Program-made: the position numbers and the translations under genes
Notes under the pieces: model-generated
Databases searched by the model: none
What the model saw: the letters and a program-made list of their open reading frames with translations, nothing else
Told to the model about the DNA's origin: nothing
Assembly: GCA_902781455.1 (NCBI GenBank)
Contig: CACZJF010000024.1
Coordinates: forward strand, 1 to 50,833
Reading direction: 5' to 3'
From: an uncultured Lachnospiraceae bacterium
Lineage (GTDB): Bacteria; Bacillota; Clostridia; Lachnospirales; Lachnospiraceae
Length of the DNA: 50,833 nt
In this document: piece after piece, positions 24,722 through 33,111 of the stretch
Layout of the letters: the number at the start of each line of letters is the position of its first letter
Position numbering within the stretch: the stretch's first letter is position 1

Positions 24722-26541
24722 AGGAGCTGATGCTGGGCAATAAAGCCCTTGCACGCGGTCTGTATGAAGCCGGCTGCAGTGTAGCCTCCAGCTATCCGGG
24801 TACGCCGAGTACAGAGGTGACGGAAGAGATCGCGAAGTACAGGGATATCTACAGTGAGTGGGCGCCGAATGAAAAGGTTGCCATGGAAACAGCGTATGGC
24901 GCGGCCCTCGCCGGGAAGCGGAGCATGTGCGCGATGAAGCATGTCGGCATGAATGTGGCGGCGGATCCGATGTATACAGCGTCCTACACCGGCGTCAATG
25001 CAGGCATGGTGATTGTTGTCGCGGACGACGCGGGAATGCATTCCTCACAGAATGAGCAGGACTCCCGCCATCATGCCATCGCGTCGAAGCTTCCGATGCT
25101 GGAGCCGTCGGATTCCGCCGAGGCAATTGCATTTGCGAAGGCAGCCTACGGAATCTCGGAAGCGTACGACACGCCGGTCATCATCAAGATGTGCACCAGG
25201 ATCGCGCACTCGCAGAGTGTCGTGGAAACAGGCGAGCGCGTCTGCCCTCAGCAGAAGCCGTATGAGAAGAATCCGGCCAAGTACCTGATGACGCCGGCCA
25301 ACGCGATCCGCCGTCATCCGATTGTGGAGGAGCGTACGAAGGCTCTGGTGCAGCTGGGAAATGAGTGCATGTTCGGCGATATCAGGCTGAACCGGATTGA
25401 GTGGGCCGAGGACAGAGATCTTCCGGGGGAGGACGTGCCCAATGCGCCTATGCCGGTGGAAGAGGGAATGGGCAGGATCGGTGTCATCTGTGATTCCACC
25501 TGCTATCAGTATGTGAAAGAAGTCTATGGAGACAGCATCGATGTGCTGAAGATCGGACTTGTGAATCCGCTGCCCACTACGCTGATCAAAGATTTTGCGG
25601 CCAGTGTGGATGAGGTCTGGGTGATCGAAGAACTGGACCCGATCATAGAGAATCACTGCAGGATGATGGGGATTCAGGTTCACGGCAAGGATATCCTGCC
25701 GATGGAAATGGAATACAGCCAGAACCTTCTGCGTGAAGCGATGGGAATGGACGTTCCTGCTTCTGCGGCTCTGGAAGAAGCGATTCCGCCGCGCCCGCCG
25801 GTGATGTGCGCAGGATGTCCGCACAGAGGCCTGTTCTATACGCTTCACCAGCACAATGTGCGTGTCATGGGCGATATCGGCTGCTACACGCTCGGAGGAG
25901 CGCCGCCTCTTTTCGCGATGGACAACAACCTCTGCATGGGCGCTTCGGTCAGTATGCTCCACGGGTTCAACAAGGCCTGCGGAAAGGAGTCCGAGCAGAA
26001 TACAGTTGCAGTGATCGGTGATTCCACCTTCCTGCATTCAGGCATGACGAGCCTTGCGGACATTGCTTACAACCGCAGCAACTCCACGGTCATTATCCTG
26101 GACAATTCCATTACGGGAATGACCGGGCATCAGCAGAATCCCGCGACCGGGTTCGACATCCATGGGGACCCTGCAGGAAGGATCGACCTTGAGAGCCTTG
26201 TCAGATCGATGGGGATCGATCGGGTAAGAGTAGTGGATCCGTATGACCTGGCACAGTGTGATGAGGCCATCACCCAGGAGCTGGCGGCTGAAGCACCTTC
26301 CGTCATCATATCGAGACGGCCATGCGCACTGCTCAAGACAGTCGGCGGACAGAAGGTTGTACACAGCAGACCGCTGGTAAATGACCCGGCCAAATGTGTT
26401 GGCTGCAAGTCGTGCATGCGGATCGGATGTCCTGCCATCAGCATGAAAGAGAAGAAGGCAGTGATTGACCGGACCCAGTGCATTGGCTGCGGTGTATGCC
26501 AGCAGCTGTGCAGGTTTGACGCGCTGGTGAGCGGGAGCTGA
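24718..26541 (+). CDS. iorA: Indolepyruvate:ferredoxin oxidoreductase, alpha subunit
   Basis: A 607-residue subunit that oxidatively decarboxylates aryl-2-oxoacids (indolepyruvate, phenylpyruvate, hydroxyphenylpyruvate) to arylacetyl-CoA, passing electrons to ferredoxin. The N-terminal pyruvate-oxidoreductase domain starts GNKALARGLYEAGC and has SSYPGTPSTEV. The thiamine diphosphate domain contains CAGCPHRG near residue 363, GDIGCYTLG, GDSTFLHSGM and the ligand loop ILDNSITGMTGHQQ. The C-terminus carries two [4Fe-4S] ferredoxin motifs: CVGCKSCMRIGCP near residue 560, then CIGCGVCQQLC. Full length and intact. It is followed by its beta subunit, an aminotransferase and an acyl-CoA ligase. Confidence 0.95.
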   Translation: MKELMLGNKALARGLYEAGCSVASSYPGTPSTEVTEEIAKYRDIYSEWAPNEKVAMETAYGAALAGKRSMCAMKHVGMNVAADPMYTASYTGVNAGMVIVVADDAGMHSSQNEQDSRHHAIASKLPMLEPSDSAEAIAFAKAAYGISEAYDTPVIIKMCTRIAHSQSVVETGERVCPQQKPYEKNPAKYLMTPANAIRRHPIVEERTKALVQLGNECMFGDIRLNRIEWAEDRDLPGEDVPNAPMPVEEGMGRIGVICDSTCYQYVKEVYGDSIDVLKIGLVNPLPTTLIKDFAASVDEVWVIEELDPIIENHCRMMGIQVHGKDILPMEMEYSQNLLREAMGMDVPASAALEEAIPPRPPVMCAGCPHRGLFYTLHQHNVRVMGDIGCYTLGGAPPLFAMDNNLCMGASVSMLHGFNKACGKESEQNTVAVIGDSTFLHSGMTSLADIAYNRSNSTVIILDNSITGMTGHQQNPATGFDIHGDPAGRIDLESLVRSMGIDRVRVVDPYDLAQCDEAITQELAAEAPSVIISRRPCALLKTVGGQKVVHSRPLVNDPAKCVGCKSCMRIGCPAISMKEKKAVIDRTQCIGCGVCQQLCRFDALVSGS

Positions 26542-26639
26542 ATACCGTCTGCGGACACCGCTGTCCATCAGGTGCAGATGGGTGTGGGCTGACAGGTAAG
26601 TGAGACGGAAAAACGGACCAGAAAGGGAACCTTTGATAT

Positions 26640-27209
26640 ATGGAAACGAAGAACATCATGATCGTCGGCGTCGGAGGACAGGGAAGCCTGCTGGCCAGCA
26701 AGCTTCTGGGCTATCTCCTGCTGAAGGAAGGGTATGACGTTAAGGTCTCGGAGGTTCACGGCATGAGCCAGAGAGGCGGATCGGTTGTGACATATGTGCG
26801 CTTCGGGGACAAGGTTTACTCACCGATCATCGACAGAGGTGAGGCAGACTATATTGTATCCTTCGAGGAAATGGAAGCGGCCAGATATCTTCCGTATCTG
26901 AAGGAAGGCGGACGCATCGTGACCAATACACAGCAGATCGATCCGATGCCCGTGATCACCGGCGCGAGCGCGTATCCGGAGAAACTGATCGAAAAACTGG
27001 AGGAAAAGGGCGCACAGGTCGACGCGATGGACTGCCTGACACTGGCGGAGGAAGCCGGTTCATCGAAGGCAGTAAACATCGTCCTGATGGGCAGGCTGTC
27101 GAAGTATTTTGACATCCCTGCCGAGAAGTGGCAGCAGGCGATAGAAGCCCTGGTCCCGGAGAAATTCCGGGAAGTGAATCTGAAAGCATTTGCGCTCGGA
27201 CGGGGCTGA
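26640..27209 (+). CDS. iorB: Indolepyruvate:ferredoxin oxidoreductase, beta subunit
   Basis: A 189-residue partner of IorA, the gamma-type domain of 2-oxoacid oxidoreductases that binds CoA. IMIVGVGGQGSLLASKLLG at the N-terminus and EVHGMSQRGGSVVTYVRFG are hallmark stretches. The length fits the family. It starts 98 bp after iorA with AAAGGGA upstream. Both subunits are present and intact, so an active complex is expected in an anaerobe. Confidence 0.94.
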   Translation: METKNIMIVGVGGQGSLLASKLLGYLLLKEGYDVKVSEVHGMSQRGGSVVTYVRFGDKVYSPIIDRGEADYIVSFEEMEAARYLPYLKEGGRIVTNTQQIDPMPVITGASAYPEKLIEKLEEKGAQVDAMDCLTLAEEAGSSKAVNIVLMGRLSKYFDIPAEKWQQAIEALVPEKFREVNLKAFALGRG

Positions 27210-27313
27210 CTTATTCGAAAGCCGGTTATAAAGACCGCCTTGCAGCCCATCGGCCGGCAAGGCAGGGCATCTCACCGGGAGATACGGTATCACCAGAAAG
27301 AAGGAAATAAAAA

Positions 27314-28504
27314 ATGGCAAATGTCAACAAAACAGCGCTGGGTCTCGGCACGCAGCGCTCAGTGATCAGAGAACTCTTTGAGTTCGGGAAGAAGCGGATC
27401 GCGGAAGTCGGCGCGGAGAATGTATTTGATTTTTCCATCGGCAATCCGTCGGTTCCGGCGCCGGAGATGGTCAATGAGACAGCTGTCCGGCTCCTGCAGG
27501 AAATGGATCCGGTGCTGATTCACAGCTACACCAGCGCGCAGGGAGACGCGCAGGTGAGAGAGAAGATTGCGCAGTCCATCCGGAAAAGATTTGATTACCC
27601 GGCAGAGGCTGACAGCCTGTACATGTCGACCGGTGCCGCGGGCGCTCTGTGCTGCTGCCTGAACGGCCTGCTGAACCCGGGAGAAGAAGTGATCGTGTTT
27701 GCGCCGTTCTTCCCCGAATACAAGGTGTTTATTGAAGGCGCGGGCGGCGTCATGAAACTCATACCGGCGGATGTCGATGCATTTCAGATTGATTTTGATC
27801 GATTTGAAGAAGCGCTCAGCCCGAACACGAAGGCGGTGATCGTCAACTCCCCGAACAACCCGTCCGGTGCGGTGTATTCGGAGGAAACCGTGCAGCGCCT
27901 TGCCAAAGTGCTCACGGATAAGAGCGCCGCGTACGGCCATGTGATCTATCTGATCACAGACGAACCTTACAGAGAAATTGCATTTTCTGGAGTCAAAGTG
28001 CCCTACGTGCCGAAGTACTATCCGAACACGCTGGTCTGCTATTCCTGGTCAAAGTCGCTCTCCCTTCCCGGAGAACGTATGGGCTATGTGCAGGTCGCGG
28101 AAGACATGGAAGAGAAAGAGATGGTATACGCGGCGGTGGCCGGTGCCGGCAGATTTCTCGGTTATGTGAGCGCGCCCAGCCTGTTCCAGAGAGTCTGCGC
28201 GCAGTGCGTGGATGAGACCAGCGATATCTCCGTCTATGAGCGGAACAAAGACATCCTGGTAAAGGGACTTCGTGAGATCGGATTCACCGTGGTCGAGCCG
28301 CAGGGAACCTTCTACATGTTCCCGCGCACGCTGATTGAGGACGACGTTGCCTTCTGTGAGAAGGCAAAGGATTTCAATTTGCTGATCGTCCCGGGAACCG
28401 GCTTCGGCTGCCCGGGCCATACCCGCATCAGCTACTGCGTGCCGACCGAACGCGCCGAGCGCTCGCTGGAAGCCTTCGCGAAACTGGCGGCGTTCTATCG
28501 ATAA
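27314..28504 (+). CDS. Class I PLP-dependent aminotransferase (probably aromatic)
   Basis: A 396-residue aminotransferase. The PLP lysine is Lys247 in SWSKSLSLPGERMGYV. Other landmarks are NSPNNPSGAVYS, ITDEPYREIAF and the C-terminal Arg that binds the substrate carboxylate (GHTRISYC). It follows iorB by 104 bp with AGAAAGAAGGA upstream. Given its neighbours, it most simply converts Trp, Phe or Tyr to the 2-oxoacid used by IorAB; that specificity is inferred from context and not from residues. Aspartate or branched-chain substrates remain possible. Confidence 0.9.
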   Translation: MANVNKTALGLGTQRSVIRELFEFGKKRIAEVGAENVFDFSIGNPSVPAPEMVNETAVRLLQEMDPVLIHSYTSAQGDAQVREKIAQSIRKRFDYPAEADSLYMSTGAAGALCCCLNGLLNPGEEVIVFAPFFPEYKVFIEGAGGVMKLIPADVDAFQIDFDRFEEALSPNTKAVIVNSPNNPSGAVYSEETVQRLAKVLTDKSAAYGHVIYLITDEPYREIAFSGVKVPYVPKYYPNTLVCYSWSKSLSLPGERMGYVQVAEDMEEKEMVYAAVAGAGRFLGYVSAPSLFQRVCAQCVDETSDISVYERNKDILVKGLREIGFTVVEPQGTFYMFPRTLIEDDVAFCEKAKDFNLLIVPGTGFGCPGHTRISYCVPTERAERSLEAFAKLAAFYR

Positions 28505-28667
28505 ACGAATGATAGCAGTCACATTCGGGCTTGCCGCGCCTGCTGCAGGCACATAACTCCTTCGCTTCGCCCCCAAAAGTCTACGCTCAGGAGCTCTGTG
28601 CTCTTTGCAGGTGACCGGAGGGATGCGTATGACTGGCTGCAAATATAATAAATGAGAGGAAAACAAC

Positions 28668-30311
28668 ATGCCTGTTACAGAATTGCTTGAGAGAAATGCG
28701 AGAGAACATGGAGATGAGGTCGCGCTGATCGAACTCAACCCGACGATGGAGGATCCGCGCAAGCTGTCCTTCAAGGAATTTGATCTGGTCCAGCAGACCG
28801 TTCCGCACCCGTACCGGAGGCAGATTACCTGGCAGACTTTCGATGAGAAGGCAAACCGGGTCGCGAATATGCTGATCGACCGCGGCATCAAGAAGGGCGA
28901 CAAAGTCGCGATTCTAATGTTCAACTGCCTGGAATGGCTGCCGATCTATTTCGGCATACTGAAAACCGGTGCAGTCGCGGTGCCGTTCAATTTCCGGTAT
29001 ACCTCGAATGAGATCTCTTACTGCCTGAACCTTGCGGAAGTCAGTGTCCTGTTCTTCGGGCCGGAATTCATCACACGTCTGCAGATGAATGTGGACGGGA
29101 TCGAAATGGGCCGTCTGCTGTTCTATGTCGGAGACGGCTGTCCGGACTTTGCCGAGAGCTACTGGGAACTCGTGTCGGATTATCCGAGCACGTCACCGGA
29201 GATTCCGCTGTCCAATGACGATGACGGCGCCATCTATTTCTCTTCCGGCACCACAGGCTTCCCGAAGGCAATTCTGCATAAGCATCTGTCCCTGTATCAG
29301 GCGGCAGAGATGGAAGCGGTCCATCACAAGACCGGAAAGGACGACTGCTTCTTATGCATTCCGCCCCTGTACCATACCGGCGCGAAGTTCCACTGGATGG
29401 GATCTCTGTGGACCTGCAGCAAGGCAGTGCTCCTGAAGGGCACCAAGCCCGAAATCATCCTGAAGGCAGCCTCCGACGAACAGTGCACGATCGTATGGCT
29501 GCTGGTTCCGTGGGCGCAGGATATTCTGGACGCGCTCGACAGAGGCGACCTGAAACTCTCTGATTACAAGCTGGATCAGTGGAGACTTATGCACATCGGC
29601 GCACAGCCGGTTCCGCCGTCCCTGATCCGACACTGGAAAGAGTATTTCCCGAACCATCAGTATGACACCAACTACGGCCTGTCCGAATCGACCGGCCCCG
29701 GCTGTGTGCATCTGGGCCTCGAGAACATCCATAAAGTTGGCGCGATCGGCGTGCCGGGCTATCGTTGGGAATGCATGATCGCGGACGAAAACGGCAACAA
29801 AGTAAAGCAGGGAGAAGTGGGCGAACTGTGCGTCAAAGGTCCAGGCGTCATGACCGAGTATTACAACAATCCGGAAGCAACCGCCGAGGTACTGAAGAAC
29901 GGATGGCTGTTCACAGGCGACATGGCCATGCAGGATCCGGATGGCTTTATCTTCCTGGTAGACCGCAAGAAAGACGTCATCGTCTCTGGCGGTGAGAACA
30001 TCTATCCGGTCGAGATCGAGAACTTCATCTCCGAACATCCGAAGGTCAAGGACGTAGCCGTCATCGGCATGCCCGACAAGCGCCTCGGAGAAATCACCGG
30101 CGCCATCATCGAAATCAAAGAAGGCATGAAGTGCACGGAAGAAGAAATCGAACGCTTCTGCCACGCACTGCCCCGGTACAAGAGACCAAGGAAGATCATC
30201 TTTGAAGATGTACCACGCAACGCCACCGGCAAGATCGAAAAACCGGCACTGAGAAAACGCTACGGTGTAGAGAACCTCGTTGCAAAAGAAAATCAGCTCG
30301 AAGGACACTGA
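28668..30311 (+). CDS. AMP-forming acyl-CoA synthetase/ligase
   Basis: A 547-residue adenylate-forming enzyme. The P-loop is FSSGTTGFPK near residue 195; YGLSESTG is motif A5; FTGDMAMQDPDGF and DRKKDVIVSGGENIYPVEIE are A7/A8; the catalytic lysine of A10 is in NATGKIEKPALRKRY. The insertion of about 30 residues before TWQTFDEKANRVANML is somewhat unusual. Next to iorAB it could activate arylacetates to CoA esters, or in the reverse sense capture ATP from arylacetyl-CoA; most IOR pathways instead use ADP-forming synthetases. A 163-bp gap precedes it, with AGAGGAAAAC before the ATG. Confidence 0.88.
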   Translation: MPVTELLERNAREHGDEVALIELNPTMEDPRKLSFKEFDLVQQTVPHPYRRQITWQTFDEKANRVANMLIDRGIKKGDKVAILMFNCLEWLPIYFGILKTGAVAVPFNFRYTSNEISYCLNLAEVSVLFFGPEFITRLQMNVDGIEMGRLLFYVGDGCPDFAESYWELVSDYPSTSPEIPLSNDDDGAIYFSSGTTGFPKAILHKHLSLYQAAEMEAVHHKTGKDDCFLCIPPLYHTGAKFHWMGSLWTCSKAVLLKGTKPEIILKAASDEQCTIVWLLVPWAQDILDALDRGDLKLSDYKLDQWRLMHIGAQPVPPSLIRHWKEYFPNHQYDTNYGLSESTGPGCVHLGLENIHKVGAIGVPGYRWECMIADENGNKVKQGEVGELCVKGPGVMTEYYNNPEATAEVLKNGWLFTGDMAMQDPDGFIFLVDRKKDVIVSGGENIYPVEIENFISEHPKVKDVAVIGMPDKRLGEITGAIIEIKEGMKCTEEEIERFCHALPRYKRPRKIIFEDVPRNATGKIEKPALRKRYGVENLVAKENQLEGH

Positions 30312-30324
30312 GGGACACAACAGG

Positions 30325-30566
30325 CTTCTGACCGCAGATTTTTAGAGATCCTCCGAGGGAGGCGTAAGACTTCTGACCGCAGATTTTTAGAGATCCACCG
30401 AGGGAGGCGTAAGACTTCTGACCGCAGATTTTTAGAGATCCACCGAGGGAGGGGAGGCGTAAGACTTCTGACCGCAGATTTTTAGAGATCCTCCGTGGGA
30501 GGCACAGGGCTTCTGAGCGATGACTTTTGGGGGTCAGAGCGAAGAAGCCCTGTGCCCCCCACGGAG
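30325..30566. repeat. 45-bp tandem repeat array ending in a 24-bp-arm hairpin
   Basis: Units beginning CTTCTGACCGCAG start at 30325, 30370, 30415 and 30465; the third is lengthened by 5 bp (extra GGGAG). A divergent fifth starts at 30510. Each unit also holds CTCCGAGGGAGG or CACCGAGGGAGG. The last unit is the left arm of a large hairpin: 30491-30514 pairs with 30543-30566 at 23 of 24 positions around a 28-nt loop. The array starts 14 bp after the ligase stop. A minus-strand frame repeats 15 residues through it but has no start context, so I treat it as non-coding. Confidence 0.85.
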
Positions 30567-30589
30567 AAAACAAACAATACGAATTCATT

Positions 30590-30618
30590 CAACCCTCAAT
30601 CGAGGGTTGATTTTTATT
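30590..30618 (+). terminator. Intrinsic terminator after the ligase
   Basis: CAACCCTC and GAGGGTTG pair around a 4-nt loop, followed by ATTTTTATT. It ends the YerC-iorAB-aminotransferase-ligase unit, so the symporter downstream has its own promoter. The rest of 30619-30816 holds no gene. Confidence 0.75.
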
Positions 30619-30816
30619 GGAAGTATGATATGATTACTTCAATGCTTTAAAGCTTCCATGCATGAAACAGATAAAGCAGATGTATAAACATGATGCGCAA
30701 CCTGTTCAAATATGGGTTCCCCGGACAAAGCACCGGGTAAGCCGTCAGCGCCCTTGCATGAGGGAAGAAGGGAGCGCGTCAGAGCAGATACTTTCAAGGA
30801 GAGGGGATTCAGAAGT

Positions 30817-32367
30817 ATGGCAGTCAAGGTTTTATTTCTCATCATCTTTTTCGCGGTCATGATCCTGATCGGGGTCATGACGAGAAGAAAGGCACGCAGC
30901 GTGGACGGATTCGTCCTGGGCGGAAGAACAGCAGGTCCGTGGCTGACCGCGTTTGGTTACGGCACATCCTATTTCTCGGCGGTTGTGTTCGTCGGCTATG
31001 CGGGTCAGTTCGGTTATAAGTATGGTGTCTCCGCGACATGGGCCGGCATCGGCAACGCGGTGCTCGGATCCCTGCTCGCATGGATCGTGCTGGGCCGCCG
31101 TACCCGCGTCATGACCAAGCATCTGAATTCGCGCACCATGCCGGACTTCTTCGGAAAGCGTTTTGATTCCGACAGCCTGAAGGTGGCAGCAGCGCTGATT
31201 TCATTTGTCTTCCTGATCCCCTATACTTCTTCGGTTTACAATGGTCTGTCGAGGCTGTTCCGCATGGCCTTTGACATTCCGTACACAGTCTGCGTCATCG
31301 TCATGGCGGCGCTCACCTGTGTGTATGTCCTGCTTGGCGGTTATATGGCGACTGTCGTCAATGACTTCGTGCAGGGAATCATCATGCTGTTCGGCATCAC
31401 GGCGGTGATCCTGGCGGTGCTCAAGAGCAACGGCGGATTCCTGCAGGCGCTGACAACCCTGTCGCAGTATGAGAGCGACCTGCCGGTGACGACTGGAATG
31501 AAGGGCGCATTTACCTCGTTCTTCGGACCGGATCCCATGAATCTTCTCGGCGTTGTGGTTCTGACTTCTCTGGGAACCTGGGGCCTGCCGCAGATGGTCG
31601 GCAAGTTCTATGCGATCAAGGACGAGCGTTCGATCAAAGCCGGTACGGTGATCTCGACTTTCTTCGCGATTGTAGTGGCGGGCGGCTGCTATTTCCTGGG
31701 CGGCTTCGCGAGACTGTACAGTGAAAACCCGACGATCACGAATCCGGACGGAACCATTGCCTATGACGCGATTATCCCGGCCATGCTGGCAGGTCTGCCG
31801 GACATTCTGATCGGCATTGTGGTGGTGCTGGTTCTGTCAGCGTCCATGTCAACGCTTTCATCGCTGGTGCTGACCTCGTCCTCTTCGGTCACACTTGACC
31901 TGATCGCGCATTTCAAGAAGGACATGGAAGAGGACAGAAAGCTTCTGATCATGAGAGTGCTGCTTGTTATCTTCATCATCGTCTCCGTGGTTCTGGCGCT
32001 GAATCCGCCGACCTTCATCGCGCAGCTGATGGGCTACTCCTGGGGCGCGCTGGCCGGCTCCTTCCTGGCACCGTTCCTGTATGGCCTGTACTGGAAGAAG
32101 ACAACAAAGCTGTCCGTCTGGGCCAGTTTCATCGCCGGTGTGGGCATCACGCTGAGCAACATGTTCCTTCACTATATCAAGAGCCCGATCAACGCCGGCG
32201 CGCTTACCATGCTGGCGGGCCTTGTGATTGTTCCGGTTGTCAGCCTCGTTACACCGAAGCTTCAGCAGAGCAAGATCGATGACATTTTCTCAGGATATGA
32301 AGAGACGGTTACGATCCAGAAGCGCTACAGCCTGAAAGAAGAGGATGATGAGGCTTCGGAAAACTGA
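30817..32367 (+). CDS. Sodium:solute symporter (SSS family)
   Basis: A 516-residue transporter with about 13 helices that uses the Na+ gradient for uptake. After the first helix, KARSVDGFVLGGRTAGPWLTAFGYGTSYFSA is the typical SSS segment around the sodium site. LVLTSSSSVTLDLI lies where the second sodium-site serines occur. The start MAVKVLFLI (30817) is chosen because it directly precedes the first helix and GAGGGGA lies 9 nt upstream; a longer frame to 30712 has no supporting site. Substrates of this family include proline, pantothenate, sugars and short carboxylates. The position after the aromatic acid module suggests an organic acid, but a terminator separates them, so this is weak. Confidence 0.88.
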   Translation: MAVKVLFLIIFFAVMILIGVMTRRKARSVDGFVLGGRTAGPWLTAFGYGTSYFSAVVFVGYAGQFGYKYGVSATWAGIGNAVLGSLLAWIVLGRRTRVMTKHLNSRTMPDFFGKRFDSDSLKVAAALISFVFLIPYTSSVYNGLSRLFRMAFDIPYTVCVIVMAALTCVYVLLGGYMATVVNDFVQGIIMLFGITAVILAVLKSNGGFLQALTTLSQYESDLPVTTGMKGAFTSFFGPDPMNLLGVVVLTSLGTWGLPQMVGKFYAIKDERSIKAGTVISTFFAIVVAGGCYFLGGFARLYSENPTITNPDGTIAYDAIIPAMLAGLPDILIGIVVVLVLSASMSTLSSLVLTSSSSVTLDLIAHFKKDMEEDRKLLIMRVLLVIFIIVSVVLALNPPTFIAQLMGYSWGALAGSFLAPFLYGLYWKKTTKLSVWASFIAGVGITLSNMFLHYIKSPINAGALTMLAGLVIVPVVSLVTPKLQQSKIDDIFSGYEETVTIQKRYSLKEEDDEASEN

Positions 32368-32368
32368 T

Positions 32369-32387
32369 CCGGTCAGACTGGTTTTTT
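32369..32387 (+). terminator. Weak terminator after the symporter
   Basis: CCGG and CTGG pair around TCAGA, followed by six T at 32382-32387. The stem is only four pairs including a G-T, so it may be inefficient. Confidence 0.35.
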
Positions 32388-32517
32388 ATCCGGCCATGTC
32401 AGACGTGAGGAGGAAGCGACGGCGCGGAAATGAGCCGGAAATGCCTGTTTTATTGGAGAGACCGACATAATAAAGTTGGTTTTGGAAGTTTTTTACTGCA
32501 ACTTGCACAAAAACCTA

Positions 32518-32546
32518 TTGAAATCTGATTCTGAGTGCGCTATACT
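32518..32546 (+). promoter_or_regulatory. Promoter upstream of a non-coding structured region
   Basis: TTGAAA (32518-32523) and TATACT (32541-32546) are spaced by exactly 17 bp. No open reading frame with a ribosome site starts within the next 500 bp, so the transcript would be non-coding or a very long leader of the binding-protein gene at 33112. Confidence 0.55.
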
Positions 32547-32552
32547 GCAGAC

Positions 32553-32757
32553 AGAGTAGCAGTACGGGTGACAGAAGCGGGTGGTTATATCTGTTTTTCA
32601 GATCGGAGGATCCTTGTATTTCTATTTGACCGGATCTTCTGTGATGGGAAGAGCTTTCTGGGGGCAGTACTGGCTGCCCCCACTTTATTCTCCCACCCAC
32701 TGCTTCTGTGTTGGCGGCTTCGGCTGTCAGCGCAGAAGCGCCGGCGGGTGGGAGACT
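32553..32757 (+). ncRNA. Candidate structured RNA of unknown class
   Basis: The segment has successive hairpins and no credible gene. ATCTG/CAGAT encloses five T near 32598-32612. CGGAGGATCC pairs with GGATCTTCTG over ten positions (about 32605-32642, competing with the first). GGGGGCAG (32660-32667) pairs with CTGCCCCC (32674-32681). Most striking, 32689-32755 folds into one long hairpin: TCTCCCACCC/GGGTGGGAGA, GCTTCTG/CAGAAGC and TGTTGGCGGC/GCTGTCAGCG (with G-U pairs), capped by a UUCG tetraloop. A promoter lies just upstream. I cannot match it to 6S, tmRNA, RNase P, SRP or a riboswitch. The 3' end is unknown. Confidence 0.4.
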
Positions 32758-32997
32758 TGAAAAGCGCGTCAGCTCTCAGAGCCTGATTCGCGCGCGCGTG
32801 GAGTCCGGTTGTGGACACATATGCGGATGCATGTGTTAAGCAGCCGGACTCTTATGTTAAAAAACCGAATACGTTTTCGAAAGTCCTTCAAACCACTTTA
32901 TTACAAAGAATAAAATCACCGCGGAAAATGTTGATGAAAAACCTGTTTTGTGAAAAATGTACAAAAAACCGGTGCCTAATTTGTGAAAAGGTGCTTG

Positions 32998-33046
32998 TTG
33001 ACAGTGACATGCAACCGCGTTATATTTAAACCACGAAAACGGTTTA
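32998..33046 (+). promoter_or_regulatory. Strong promoter and LacI/CcpA-like operator of the first sugar-uptake locus
   Basis: TTGACA (32998-33003) and TATATT (33021-33026) are 17 bp apart, a near-consensus promoter. The palindrome TAAACC-N8-GGTTTA (33027-33046) covers the expected start point. Its core CGAAAACG is the complement of CGTTTTCG at 32872-32879, further upstream. Such A/T-flanked CG centres are typical of LacI-family or catabolite-control sites. The binding-protein start is 86 bp after the -10. Confidence 0.6.
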
Positions 33047-33111
33047 GTGATCGAGATGAAAACGCTGAACCGGAACTATAGGTCATTTTTAAACAAAAGG
33101 GAGGCAACAAC

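Noticed and set aside
25045-26037. Minus-strand open frame of 330 codons inside iorA
   Set aside because: Antisense to conserved iorA motifs, with a His/Arg-rich translation typical of shadow frames.
30325-30566. CRISPR-like appearance of the 45-bp array
   Set aside because: Units abut directly without unique spacers, and no cas gene is in the window.
30196-30588. Minus-strand frame repeating GGSLKICGQKSYASL
   Set aside because: The repetition follows only from the 45-bp array being a multiple of three. It overlaps the ligase gene end and lacks a ribosome site.
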